Shown: piece by piece, positions 42,695 to 51,247 of the stretch
Layout of the letters: the number at the start of each line of letters is the position of its first letter
Numbering within the stretch: the first letter of the stretch is position 1
From: UBA5078 sp033721235
GTDB lineage: Bacteria; Pseudomonadota; Gammaproteobacteria; Pseudomonadales; Pseudohongiellaceae
Reading direction: 5' to 3'
Assembly (NCBI GenBank): GCA_033721235.1
Contig: JAWWAY010000009.1
Location: forward strand, 1-64,000
DNA length: 64,000 nt
Program-made: the position numbers and the translations under genes
The notes under the pieces: generated by a model
Seen by the model: only the letters and a program-made list of their open reading frames with translations
The model's database searches: none
Told to the model about the DNA's origin: nothing

Positions 42695-43835
42695 ATGATC
42701 AAGAAATTAGCCACGCTGACGGCGATAGCTTTTGCTGTCCAAAACCTTAGCGGCCACTCGGCCGAAGTCATCATGGGGCCTGTTGGCCCCCAACCCTATG
42801 ATATTGTGGAGGCATGGCATAAGCCCTTCTCCGAAGAAGGCTACGCTTTCGGCGGCAGTTCTGGCGTGTTTGCCGAGTCTCCTGATCGAATCTTTCTCGC
42901 CCAGCGCGGCGAATATCGCCTACCAGATCCAATTCCCGAAGAATACGCCGGCTATGCTGGATCAATAGGCGTTAATGTCCTTAGAGATACCGAACCGCGC
43001 ACCTGGCAGAATTGCTTATATGTCCTGGATGGCGACGGCAATGTTCGCGAAGACTGGAGCCAGTGGGACTACTTATGCGAAGGCTCCGATGATCCTGGCC
43101 CTCACCGACTGCGCATAAGCCCTTACGACCCTGAAGGCAAGGTATGGGTTATCAACGATAACCTTCCATCAGATCTATGTGTTTAGCAACGATGGCAGCG
43201 AGCTCCTCATGACATTGGGGGAGAAAAACGTACCCGGCGATGATGAAACCCATTTTGCGCGCCCTCAAGATGTCGCATTCCTTCCAGACGGGCGCATACT
43301 CGTTGCTGACGGACTCGATAATCACCGCATCGTAATACTCGACGAAAACGCTCAGTATATTTCTGAATTTGGAGGCTATGGCGAAGAGCCCGGACAATTC
43401 AATGGGGTGCACGCTGTTGCCGTTGGCCCCGACGGTTTGATTTTCGGACTAGACCGCTCCGGCGGCAGAGTGAATGTTTTTAGAACGACCGATGATCCTG
43501 CCGTAGTAGAGCATGTGGACACATGGCCTGGTTTCAGTCTGCCCTTGGACATTATCGTGAACGACGAGCATATTTGGATGACGGATCTGAACCCGCTGCG
43601 CTTTATTAAATTAGACTTTAATGGTGAACGTCAGTACACGTGGCTAGTGGAGAAAGAGCATCCGAACGGCTACTTGGAAGTGCACACGTTTTCAGTAGAC
43701 TCTGATTTAAACCTCTATGGTGGCGACAATCAGTACGGCCGCACTCAGAAGTTTATTCCCAAACCCGATGCTGACCCAGCGCTGATTATTAATCCGCCAT
43801 GGGGTCGCAAAATAAGTGAGTACGTCAGCGCCTAG
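42695..43835 (+). pseudogene. Frameshifted secreted six-bladed beta-propeller (NHL-like) protein
   Basis: Two open frames encode one protein. The first (42695-43186) has a signal peptide (KKLATLTAIAFAVQNLSG) and early propeller blades, ending in GKVWVINDNLPSDLCV. The second (about 43179-43835) continues YVFSNDGSELLMTLGE and the NHL repeats FARPQDVAFLPDGRILVADG, GQFNGVHAVAVGPDG. Removing one C at 43166/43167 restores ...INDNLHQIYVF..., a seamless NHL sequence. It is either a recent frameshift mutation or a sequencing error. The propeller likely binds or hydrolyses a small ligand (peptidylglycine-lyase-like); function unknown. Confidence 0.8.
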
Positions 43836-43838
43836 TCT

Positions 43839-44618
43839 CTAGGTGCTGACTTCCCCGTCTCGGGTAATCTTAGCGCCCTCAGCATTCCCACTCTCAGCCA
43901 CCTTCCATGTCAACTCTCGAAAATTAAAGCCGTGAGCGATTGTCGGTTTAACCACCTCAAAATAAGGCGAAATATCAAAGTCTCTAGGTACAAAATGGCT
44001 AAAATGGCGATGTTGCAATTCGTCCTCATCGCCCCCCTTTAAGCCTGTATTTGGCAGTATGGGATAGTGAATAGACTGAAAGGCCTGTGCTATCAAGGTG
44101 GAACATATCGCCTTGGTCGGCTCGCCGCTGCCAAGACTGATTAATTGCCGCCTATAGCGGGGTGGTACCGCTGGGTTTTGAATAAGAAAACGCATCAAAT
44201 CAAAGATGTTTTTCAAATCATACTGATGGCCTATGCGCTCTTCAACAAAGTCAATTAACTGAGCTTTCTCTTGAGCATTGATTCCCACCGCGCGGCAAAT
44301 GCGCAAATTGTAATTTTCGTATTTCTTTAATGCTACCCGAGTCACACCTGCCTGCAGATCGGCCTCAATCAGGCTGAGGGAGTCGACACTCGTTTCGTCT
44401 GCTCCGACGTAAAGACAGGCATGAGACCAGGTCGACTGTGTCAGGTATTTAATCGCGGTGCTAATGCGGCTATTGCCATCGACTAGAAGAATATCGCCAG
44501 GCTCGATGACTTTGAGAACCAAGTCTATAGAGGCGCTATCGTGGCGAGCATAGTCGGGCAAGGGTCGGCTCAAAAAAGCTGCCAGGCGGCGGCCAATCTT
44601 ACGGGCTATTTCATTCAT
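43839..44618 (-). CDS. YiiX/YebB-like permuted NlpC/P60 hydrolase
   Basis: The 259-residue protein has a papain-like fold in permuted order: GDILLVDGNSRIST, then STWSHACLYVG (catalytic His region), and CSTLIAQAFQSI (catalytic Cys). These are typical of YiiX-like amidase/peptidase or lipid-hydrolase proteins. There is no signal peptide (RRLAAFLSRPLPDYARH), so it is probably cytoplasmic. It is transcribed alone, converging on the propeller gene. Confidence 0.82.
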   Translation of the reverse strand: MNEIARKIGRRLAAFLSRPLPDYARHDSASIDLVLKVIEPGDILLVDGNSRISTAIKYLTQSTWSHACLYVGADETSVDSLSLIEADLQAGVTRVALKKYENYNLRICRAVGINAQEKAQLIDFVEERIGHQYDLKNIFDLMRFLIQNPAVPPRYRRQLISLGSGEPTKAICSTLIAQAFQSIHYPILPNTGLKGGDEDELQHRHFSHFVPRDFDISPYFEVVKPTIAHGFNFRELTWKVAESGNAEGAKITRDGEVST

Positions 44619-44687
44619 CGAAACTCATATTCCCCCATGGGTAAAGCGCACTAACGCTCAAGTGCTACTAACGAGGTATAAGTTACC

Positions 44688-44715
44688 TTAACCTGTCGAA
44701 TAATTCAGTTATACT
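44688..44715 (+). promoter_or_regulatory. Possible sigma-70 promoter of the aldehyde dehydrogenase gene
   Basis: TTAACC (44688-44693) and TATACT (44710-44715) are 16 bp apart in the 227-bp gap before the aldehyde dehydrogenase. The -10 is good, the -35 weak. It gives a leader of about 125 nt. Confidence 0.35.
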
Positions 44716-44845
44716 GTGCCACTTTCGTTGCACCGGACCGATGTACTTGAAAGGCCGGTCGATCATAATCTTCATCTTTCAATCTGCCACCTACAGGATG
44801 TCCGGCAGTTTGAAAGACACGCACTCTAGAAAAGGAGCTACCACA

Positions 44846-46273
44846 ATGGTCTTGGACTGCACAAAATTTCTTATCGATGGCGAGTGGGTCACCCCGAATG
44901 CCAGCGAAACCCTACAGGTTATCAACCCAGCAACTGAGTCAGCCTATGCTACTATCAGCCTTGGCGGTGCAAAAGACGTAGACCTAGCAGCCAAAGCAGC
45001 CAAGAAAGCCTTTGAACAGTGGTCTCAGAGCACGGTAGAGCAGCGTTTAGAGGTTCTCGACAAGATCATAGCCGGCATAAAGGCTCGCTCCGAGGAGCTA
45101 GCACAAGCAGTCTCAAGTGAGATGGGGGCCCCCATCTCAATGGCTCGTGCTGCGCAGGTTGGAACAGGCATCGCGCATTTCGCAACAGCGCGCCAAATTC
45201 TAGCCGATTTCGAATTTGAAGAGAGCCGCGGCAAGACTCGGGTCGTCAAGGAGCCCGTGGGTGTTTGTGGTTTCATTACTCCTTGGAACTGGCCGCTCAA
45301 CCAAGTGGCGTGTAAGGTCGCTCCTGCAATCGCGGCAGGCTGCACCATGATACTCAAGCCCAGTGAGATGTCGCCTGTCAGCGCCTATATTCTGGCGGAG
45401 ATTATCGCAGATTCTGGCATCCCCGCAGGCGTGTTTAATCTCGTCAATGGTGATGGCCCTAATGTGGGCGCCGCTATCTCTTCTCACCCAGACATCGATT
45501 TAGTGTCCTTCACCGGCTCCACTCGCGCCGGACGCGAAGTCGCCAAGGCGGCCGCCGACACCATCAAGAAGGTGACGCAAGAGCTGGGCGGAAAATCGGC
45601 TAATATTATTCTTGATGACGCCGACTTTGGGCGTGCAGTAAGCATTGGCGTTAGCGCGTGTTTTAATAATAGCGGGCAATCCTGTAACGCGCCTACGCGC
45701 ATGTTTGTCCCTGAGGCTCGCCTAGAGGAAGCGATCGAAATTGCCAAGACGGCGGCCCAGAAAGCCATTCCCGGCGACCCAAGCCAAGACGATACCCGCC
45801 TTGGCCCAGTGGTCAGCAAGCTTCAATACGATCGCATCCAGGCGCTCATTAATAAGGGCATAGAAGAAGGCGCCGAAGTTATCGTTGGCGGCCCAGGCAA
45901 GCCAGAAGGCTTAGAGACGGGCGCCTTTGTTCGCCCCACCATCTTCGCCAAGGTAAATAATCAAATGACTATCGCCCGCGAAGAAATCTTTGGTCCAGTG
46001 CTGTGTATTCTCAGCTACAAGGATGATGAAGATGCTATCGCCCAAGCCAATGACACCGATTATGGCCTGTCAGGCTATGTATCAGGGGAAGAGTCCCACG
46101 CGCGGGCAGTTGCCAAACGACTGCGCACAGGCATGGTCCACATTAATGGTGCAGGGCCTGACTTCGCGGCTCCTTTTGGCGGCTATAAACAGTCTGGAAA
46201 TGGGCGAGAATGGGGTATAGAAGGCTTTGAGGAGTTCTTGGAGACTAAATCCATTCTTGGCTATGGCGAGTAA
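44846..46273 (+). CDS. NAD(P)-dependent aldehyde dehydrogenase
   Basis: The ATG at 44846 has AAAGGAG ahead, giving 475 residues; a frame 35 codons longer lacks a site. The ALDH motifs are PWNWPLNQVACKVAPAIAAG, FTGSTRAGREV, TQELGGKSANII (general base Glu) and NNSGQSCNAPTRM (nucleophilic Cys). EEIFGPVLCIL and GGYKQSGNGREWG complete the fold. It oxidises aldehydes to acids; substrate unknown. Neighbouring oxidoreductases suggest a catabolic role. A strong terminator follows. Confidence 0.94.
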   Translation: MVLDCTKFLIDGEWVTPNASETLQVINPATESAYATISLGGAKDVDLAAKAAKKAFEQWSQSTVEQRLEVLDKIIAGIKARSEELAQAVSSEMGAPISMARAAQVGTGIAHFATARQILADFEFEESRGKTRVVKEPVGVCGFITPWNWPLNQVACKVAPAIAAGCTMILKPSEMSPVSAYILAEIIADSGIPAGVFNLVNGDGPNVGAAISSHPDIDLVSFTGSTRAGREVAKAAADTIKKVTQELGGKSANIILDDADFGRAVSIGVSACFNNSGQSCNAPTRMFVPEARLEEAIEIAKTAAQKAIPGDPSQDDTRLGPVVSKLQYDRIQALINKGIEEGAEVIVGGPGKPEGLETGAFVRPTIFAKVNNQMTIAREEIFGPVLCILSYKDDEDAIAQANDTDYGLSGYVSGEESHARAVAKRLRTGMVHINGAGPDFAAPFGGYKQSGNGREWGIEGFEEFLETKSILGYGE

Positions 46274-46291
46274 GCTCGCTCTAGCGGCAAT

Positions 46292-46322
46292 AAAAAAGGC
46301 GGCTAAATAGCCGCCTTTTTTT
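46292..46322. terminator. Bidirectional rho-independent terminator
   Basis: AAAAAAGGCGGCTA and TAGCCGCCTTTTTTT form a GC-rich stem with A and T tracts on either side, between the aldehyde dehydrogenase and the convergent slyD gene. It can serve both. Confidence 0.92.
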
Positions 46323-46358
46323 GTCTGCCTGCTGTCAGGCCAGAGGCCTCAGCAATGC

Positions 46359-46847
46359 TTAGTGCTCGTGACCACCTTCGCCGTGAACGTGTCCGTGCTC
46401 GATCTCTTCCGCTGTCGCTTCGCGAATATCGACGACTTCCACGTCGAAGTGAAGCGTCTTACCCGCCATTGGGTGGTTGCCATCAACAGTCACTTTGTCG
46501 CCGTCTACAGCGGAAACCGTAATATTCTGTTGGCCCTGCTCGCTCTGAGCAGTAAACACCATGCCTGGCTCGATTTTATCCACGCCGCGGAACATAGAGC
46601 GATCGACTTCGTGCACCAGCTCTGGGTTTACTTCACCGTAGGCCTGCTCAGGTGGCACAACAGCGTTAAAGCTATCGCCTACTTTCTTACCGTCCAGCTC
46701 GCTCTCAAGGCCAGGAATCAAACCGTGTGCACCGTGCAGGTAAGTGAGTGGGTTTCCACCTTCGGAGGAGTCCAAAACCTCACCGGCATCGTTCTTAAGA
46801 GTGTAGTGAATATTCACTACAGAGTGCTTTTCAATCGTCATTGTCAT
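46359..46847 (-). CDS. slyD: FKBP-type peptidyl-prolyl isomerase SlyD
   Basis: The 162-residue protein has the SlyD layout: FKBP core (VNIHYTLKNDAGEVLDSSE, LIPGLESELDGKKVGD, PPEQAYG) with the inserted flap (residues about 75-125) and a His-rich tail (EHGHVHGEGGHEH) that can bind nickel. It acts as a cytoplasmic prolyl isomerase and chaperone, and in hydrogenase makers as nickel supplier; no hydrogenase is visible here. Confidence 0.92.
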   Translation of the reverse strand: MTMTIEKHSVVNIHYTLKNDAGEVLDSSEGGNPLTYLHGAHGLIPGLESELDGKKVGDSFNAVVPPEQAYGEVNPELVHEVDRSMFRGVDKIEPGMVFTAQSEQGQQNITVSAVDGDKVTVDGNHPMAGKTLHFDVEVVDIREATAEEIEHGHVHGEGGHEH

Positions 46848-46929
46848 AGGAGATTCCTAGGCTTTTTCAGTTCATTTATTAGCTAAGGGGCGACATTATA
46901 AGGATATGATTCCCGAACGAAAGGGGTAA

Positions 46930-47715
46930 TTAGGATTTATACTTATCGCCAAACTTAGCCTGCAGCCTACGCATACCGCCTAACCAGCGATCATAGTCGG
47001 CTGTTTTGCGCTGCATATACGTCAACACTTCTGGGTGTGGAAGCACTAGGAATTTCTCGGCCTCTAAGGTCTCGATAACAGTTTGGGCTAGTTGGTCAGG
47101 TTCTAGCATGCCGTCCACACCGGCCGCACCTGTACCGCCTGCCGTCATTTTCGTACGCACTGCCTGGGGGCAAAGTACCGAAACCTTGATACCGCGATCG
47201 CCATAAGTAATAGACAGCCACTCCGCAAAGCCTACCGCCGCATGCTTAGTCACCCCATAGGGTGCCGAACCGACTTGATTCAGCAGCCCAGCAGCAGAAG
47301 CGGTATTGAGTAGATAGCCTTCGCCGCGCTCCAACATGCTCGGCAACACAGCCCGAGACGCATAGATATGCGACATGACGTTGATATCCCATATCTTCTG
47401 CCACGCCTCATCGCTGACCTCTTCCCCGCCAGCCGTGAAGATACCGGCATTCGAACAGAATAAATCGATGGGCCCAAAAGCCTCGATGGTCTTTGCCACC
47501 AACTCTTGCACATCGCTCTCTTTGCTCACATCGGTCACTACGCCCAAGGCCTGAGTCTGGGTAGCAATTTGCTCTGTAACCGCCTCTACGCCTGCCGCAT
47601 CGATATCCGATACCACAATAGCCTTGGCACCTTCTTTGGCAAAACGCTCGCACAGAGATTTACCTATGCCGCTCGCTCCACCAGTCACTACTACCACTTT
47701 ATCTTTAATTTTCAT
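46930..47715 (-). CDS. Short-chain dehydrogenase/reductase
   Basis: The 261-residue enzyme carries the Rossmann motif TGGASGIG (residues 11-18), the structural SNAG (FCSNAGIF), the catalytic Ser in NTASAAG and the YGVTKHA (YxxxK) motif. CPQAVRTKM follows the catalytic site. NAD(P)-dependent oxidation or reduction of an alcohol or ketone is expected, but the substrate is not predictable. It is 94 bp downstream of the nitronate monooxygenase gene on the same strand, perhaps co-transcribed. Confidence 0.92.
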   Translation of the reverse strand: MKIKDKVVVVTGGASGIGKSLCERFAKEGAKAIVVSDIDAAGVEAVTEQIATQTQALGVVTDVSKESDVQELVAKTIEAFGPIDLFCSNAGIFTAGGEEVSDEAWQKIWDINVMSHIYASRAVLPSMLERGEGYLLNTASAAGLLNQVGSAPYGVTKHAAVGFAEWLSITYGDRGIKVSVLCPQAVRTKMTAGGTGAAGVDGMLEPDQLAQTVIETLEAEKFLVLPHPEVLTYMQRKTADYDRWLGGMRRLQAKFGDKYKS

Positions 47716-47809
47716 GCATCCCCCTCAATCGGTGCCTATTCTATTTCCTATAGCAAGGCGCCCCGTAAATTAAATAGTTCAATACCGCTAATCACTAAAA
47801 GCTGCGCTC

Positions 47810-48784
47810 TCAATCCAATAGGGAGTTGAGTCGGCCTTTAATAATTTGTTCTGCCTCGTTCACAATGCGAGACAGTAATTCATCGCAACTGGGAATATCG
47901 TCAATAAGGCCGATAATCATACCCGCCGACCAAACGCCATCTTCCGTATTGCCTTTTTCGAATAGCTCTCTGCCGCGCACGCCTTTCACCAGCGGGGCAA
48001 TGTCTTCAAAATTCGTTTCGCCGTCACGCGCCTCAATCTCCACCACCTGTTTAGCGATACTATTGCTAAATACGCGTGATGTATTACGCAATGTCCGAAA
48101 AATCAGGGTTGTATCCAGCTCGGACGCCTCAACCATTCGTTGCTTTACATTATCGTGAATCGGCGCTTCTTTGGTAACAAGAAACCTCGTCCCCATATTA
48201 ATGCCATCTGCCCCCATAGCGAGTGCCGCCGCCAAACCGCGACCATCGCCCAATCCGCCAGAGGCAAGGAACGGAATTTTCAATCGTCTAGCAGCCAAGG
48301 GCAACAGAATCAGGTTGGTCACATCGTCCTCGCCCGGATGGCCAGCACACTCAAAGCCATCAACACTCACCATATCGCAGCCTAAGGACTCGGCCTTGAG
48401 CGCATGACGAATAGACGTACACTTATGAATAACCTTGACTCCAGCCTCTTTGAAGGCAGGCATCCAAGGCGCTGGGTTGCGACCAGCCGTTTCGACGATT
48501 GTGATGCCACTACTTAGAATGGCGTCAACGTATTCATCATAGGGCACCGGCTTAATGGTGGGCAGTATGGTTAGGTTCACACCAAAAGGTTTGTCTGTCA
48601 TTTCCCGACAACGGGCTATCTCTTGGCTAAGTGCCTCAGGATCTGGCTGGGTCAGCGCTGTCAGTATTCCCAAACCACCAGCATTGGAGACAGCAGATGC
48701 CAGCTCTGCGCGGCCTACCCACTGCATTCCCCCTTGGACGACGGGGTGTTTTATCCCCAACATTTCTGTAACGCGTGTTTTCAT
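47810..48784 (-). CDS. Nitronate monooxygenase / 2-nitropropane dioxygenase family flavoprotein
   Basis: The ATG at 48784 (324 aa) has GGAGAG eight bases ahead. The TIM-barrel motifs for FMN binding are present: PVVQGGMQWVG near the N-terminus, AGHPGEDD in the middle, and FLASGGLGDGRGLAAALAMG and GINMGTRF in the second half. The family oxidises nitronates, and its enoyl-reductase-like members act on fatty acyl groups. Function is therefore family-level. It faces the TonB-dependent receptor across a 222-bp divergent promoter region. Confidence 0.9.
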   Translation of the reverse strand: MKTRVTEMLGIKHPVVQGGMQWVGRAELASAVSNAGGLGILTALTQPDPEALSQEIARCREMTDKPFGVNLTILPTIKPVPYDEYVDAILSSGITIVETAGRNPAPWMPAFKEAGVKVIHKCTSIRHALKAESLGCDMVSVDGFECAGHPGEDDVTNLILLPLAARRLKIPFLASGGLGDGRGLAAALAMGADGINMGTRFLVTKEAPIHDNVKQRMVEASELDTTLIFRTLRNTSRVFSNSIAKQVVEIEARDGETNFEDIAPLVKGVRGRELFEKGNTEDGVWSAGMIIGLIDDIPSCDELLSRIVNEAEQIIKGRLNSLLD

Positions 48785-49006
48785 ACAAGCTCTCCGAATC
48801 TCTATATTCAAGAGACAAAAAACCAAAAACTCCGTATTCCGGCTTTCATCCCCCCTTCTTTCTTAGCAGCGCGATTATAGACATAAGACAACAGGAATCG
48901 AAACTGCGTTCTACTGACAAACTTTGCATGCTAGTCGCTGCTAGCCGTTTCCAGCTATGTTATAGTCTGGCCGCATCAATAATCACTATAATTGGAGAGT
49001 ACAAAA

Positions 49007-51169
49007 GTGACTAATGACAGAGTACAAAGAGGGTGTCATTCCTCAAGCAATACAGGCGCCGCCGCGACATCAGCCAGCAGACACGGTTCACGACCTCGCC
49101 TACTGGCTCTATCTTGCGCCGCTGCGGTCTCCGTATGGGCCTCATCTGCGGTAACTGCACAACAAGCCACAGAATCTATAGAAGAGATCATCGTGACATC
49201 GGTTAACCGCCGCCCAGAATCTCTCGGAGATATCAATGCTAGCGTCGGCGTCTTGTCACAAGAGGAGCTTGAGCTGGTATCTCACCAACATATTCAAGAA
49301 GTGGCAAACCGCTTAGCTGGCGTCAATATTAGCCGCAACAACGGTCAAGAGAGCCTTACTTCTATTCGCTCTCCCGTTCTCACCGGTGCCGGTGCCTGTG
49401 GCGCCTTCCTTCTTGCCGAGCAAGGCATTCCTCTGCGTGCAGCCGGTTTCTGCAACGTTAATGAGCTGTTCGATGCCAATAGCGAGAACGCCTCACGCAT
49501 CGAGGTCATTCGTGGCCCAGCCACGGCTTACTATGGTTCCAATGCGGTACACGGGCTAATCAATGTTGTTCTTCCAGACCCTAGCGAGGGCGGTAGCGTA
49601 AGCTTGGAAGCAGGTCCACGTGGATCGAGCCGCGTTAACGCTACCCTCGGCATGGACTATGGCAACTTCAAGCATATGTTTCTTTTCAATGGCGCTAGCG
49701 AGAATGGCTACCGCGATGACAGCGGCTTCGACCAACAGAAACTGTCTTGGCGCTATCAAATGACCACTGAAGGCGGCTACGATCTGGATGGTGGTTTCAC
49801 TTTCACCAACTTAAATCAGGAAACCGCAGGCTATGTCCTAGGTACTGATGCCTATAAAGATTCAGACCTGCGCGATACTAACCCAAACCCCGAAGCCTAT
49901 CGTGACAACCAGAGCCTACGTGCTTGGACTCGGATCACAAAGGAGCTTGATTCTGGTTGGGAAGTAGTACTCACGCCTTATGTCAGAGACTCTGAGCTGA
50001 ACTTCATTCAGCATTTCTTGCCAGGCGCACCGACCGAAGAAAACGAGCACAGCAGTGTGGGCATCCAATCGGCCGTTTACAAAGACTTGGATGAAAACTC
50101 CACCATTTCTTACGGGCTAGATTTGGAGGCGACCTCGGGTACGCTTAAACAGACACAAGCGTCTCCAACCAACACTGGCTCGGCGTTCCTAAACAATACG
50201 ATTCCGGTTGGCAAACACTACGACTACGAAGTTGACGCCACCCAAGTGTCGCCGTTTGTTCAGTATCAGCGCTATTTCGACAACGGTTTCGATATTACAC
50301 TAGGCCTTCGTTACGAGCGTATGGAGTATGACTACGACAACCGCATGATCAACGGCCGCACTAGAGACGATGGCGTGGCTTGTGGTTTTGGTGGCTGCCG
50401 TTACTCACGCCCCGCCGATCGCTCCGATACATTCGGCGATTTCGCACCTAAGCTAGCCATACGCTATCAGCTCAATGACTTTCACAATGTGCAACTGCGC
50501 CTGAACAAGGGCTACCGTGCTCCTCAGGCTACTGAGTTATATCGCCTACAGAACGCACAGACCGTTGCCGACCTTGATTCTGTCGAAATCGATAGCGCCG
50601 AGCTTGGCTTAGAAGGCAGTGGCAATACGTGGCAATACGCCGTGACCGCCTACTATATGGACAAAGAGAATGAGATTATCAACGACAGCAGTCGTGCGAA
50701 TCTCAATGGCAGCCATACTAAACACCGCGGCATCGAGTTCTCTGGTGGCCTAGACATCAGCGAATCTGTGAGCTTACGCGGCGCTTACAATATTGCTCGC
50801 CACACTTATGAGAACGATCTCTTCTCGGGTGGTGTCAACATTAACGGAAACGACGTTGATACGGCTCCACGAAGCTTCGGTAACCTGCAACTTAAATGGC
50901 AAATCACTGACGCTTTGTTCACCGAGCTTGAGTGGGTCAATATGGGTGATTACTACACTAACCCGGAAAACCTAAACGAGTATGATGGACACGATATTCT
51001 GAACCTGCGTACACGTTGGCAGGCCAATGCTGATCTTAGCTTCGCTCTAAATATTCTTAATCTAAGCGATAAAGAGTATGCCGAGAGAGCTGACTTCTCC
51101 TTCGGAAACGATCGCTACTTCCCTGGCGAACCGCTTCGTGCTTTCTTCTCGGTACACTATAAGTTCTAA
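49007..51169 (+). CDS. TonB-dependent outer-membrane receptor
   Basis: The start is probably GTG at 49007 (720 aa), seven bases after GGAGAG. The signal region is long: about 30 Ser/Gly-rich residues, then LLALSCAAAVSVWASSAVTA. A TonB-box-like EEIIVT follows. The plug has ANRLAGVNISRNNGQES, IEVIRGPATAYYGSNAVHG and two cysteines (GACGAFL, GFCNVNE). The barrel ends in the C-terminal aromatic HYKF, as required for outer-membrane insertion. Substrate is unknown: no siderophore, B12 or sugar genes adjoin it. No Fur box was recognised upstream. Confidence 0.92.
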   Translation: MTNDRVQRGCHSSSNTGAAATSASRHGSRPRLLALSCAAAVSVWASSAVTAQQATESIEEIIVTSVNRRPESLGDINASVGVLSQEELELVSHQHIQEVANRLAGVNISRNNGQESLTSIRSPVLTGAGACGAFLLAEQGIPLRAAGFCNVNELFDANSENASRIEVIRGPATAYYGSNAVHGLINVVLPDPSEGGSVSLEAGPRGSSRVNATLGMDYGNFKHMFLFNGASENGYRDDSGFDQQKLSWRYQMTTEGGYDLDGGFTFTNLNQETAGYVLGTDAYKDSDLRDTNPNPEAYRDNQSLRAWTRITKELDSGWEVVLTPYVRDSELNFIQHFLPGAPTEENEHSSVGIQSAVYKDLDENSTISYGLDLEATSGTLKQTQASPTNTGSAFLNNTIPVGKHYDYEVDATQVSPFVQYQRYFDNGFDITLGLRYERMEYDYDNRMINGRTRDDGVACGFGGCRYSRPADRSDTFGDFAPKLAIRYQLNDFHNVQLRLNKGYRAPQATELYRLQNAQTVADLDSVEIDSAELGLEGSGNTWQYAVTAYYMDKENEIINDSSRANLNGSHTKHRGIEFSGGLDISESVSLRGAYNIARHTYENDLFSGGVNINGNDVDTAPRSFGNLQLKWQITDALFTELEWVNMGDYYTNPENLNEYDGHDILNLRTRWQANADLSFALNILNLSDKEYAERADFSFGNDRYFPGEPLRAFFSVHYKF

Positions 51170-51182
51170 GAAATTAGCACAC

Positions 51183-51223
51183 AAAAAAGGCCGGCTTCAC
51201 CAAGTGGGAGCCGGCCTTTTTTT
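51183..51223. terminator. Bidirectional rho-independent terminator
   Basis: AAAAAAGGCCGGCT and AGCCGGCCTTTTTTT form a strong stem just past the receptor gene and before the convergent chemoreceptor gene. Confidence 0.92.
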
Positions 51224-51247
51224 ATGGATTAAGCTTAACTGCTAGGC

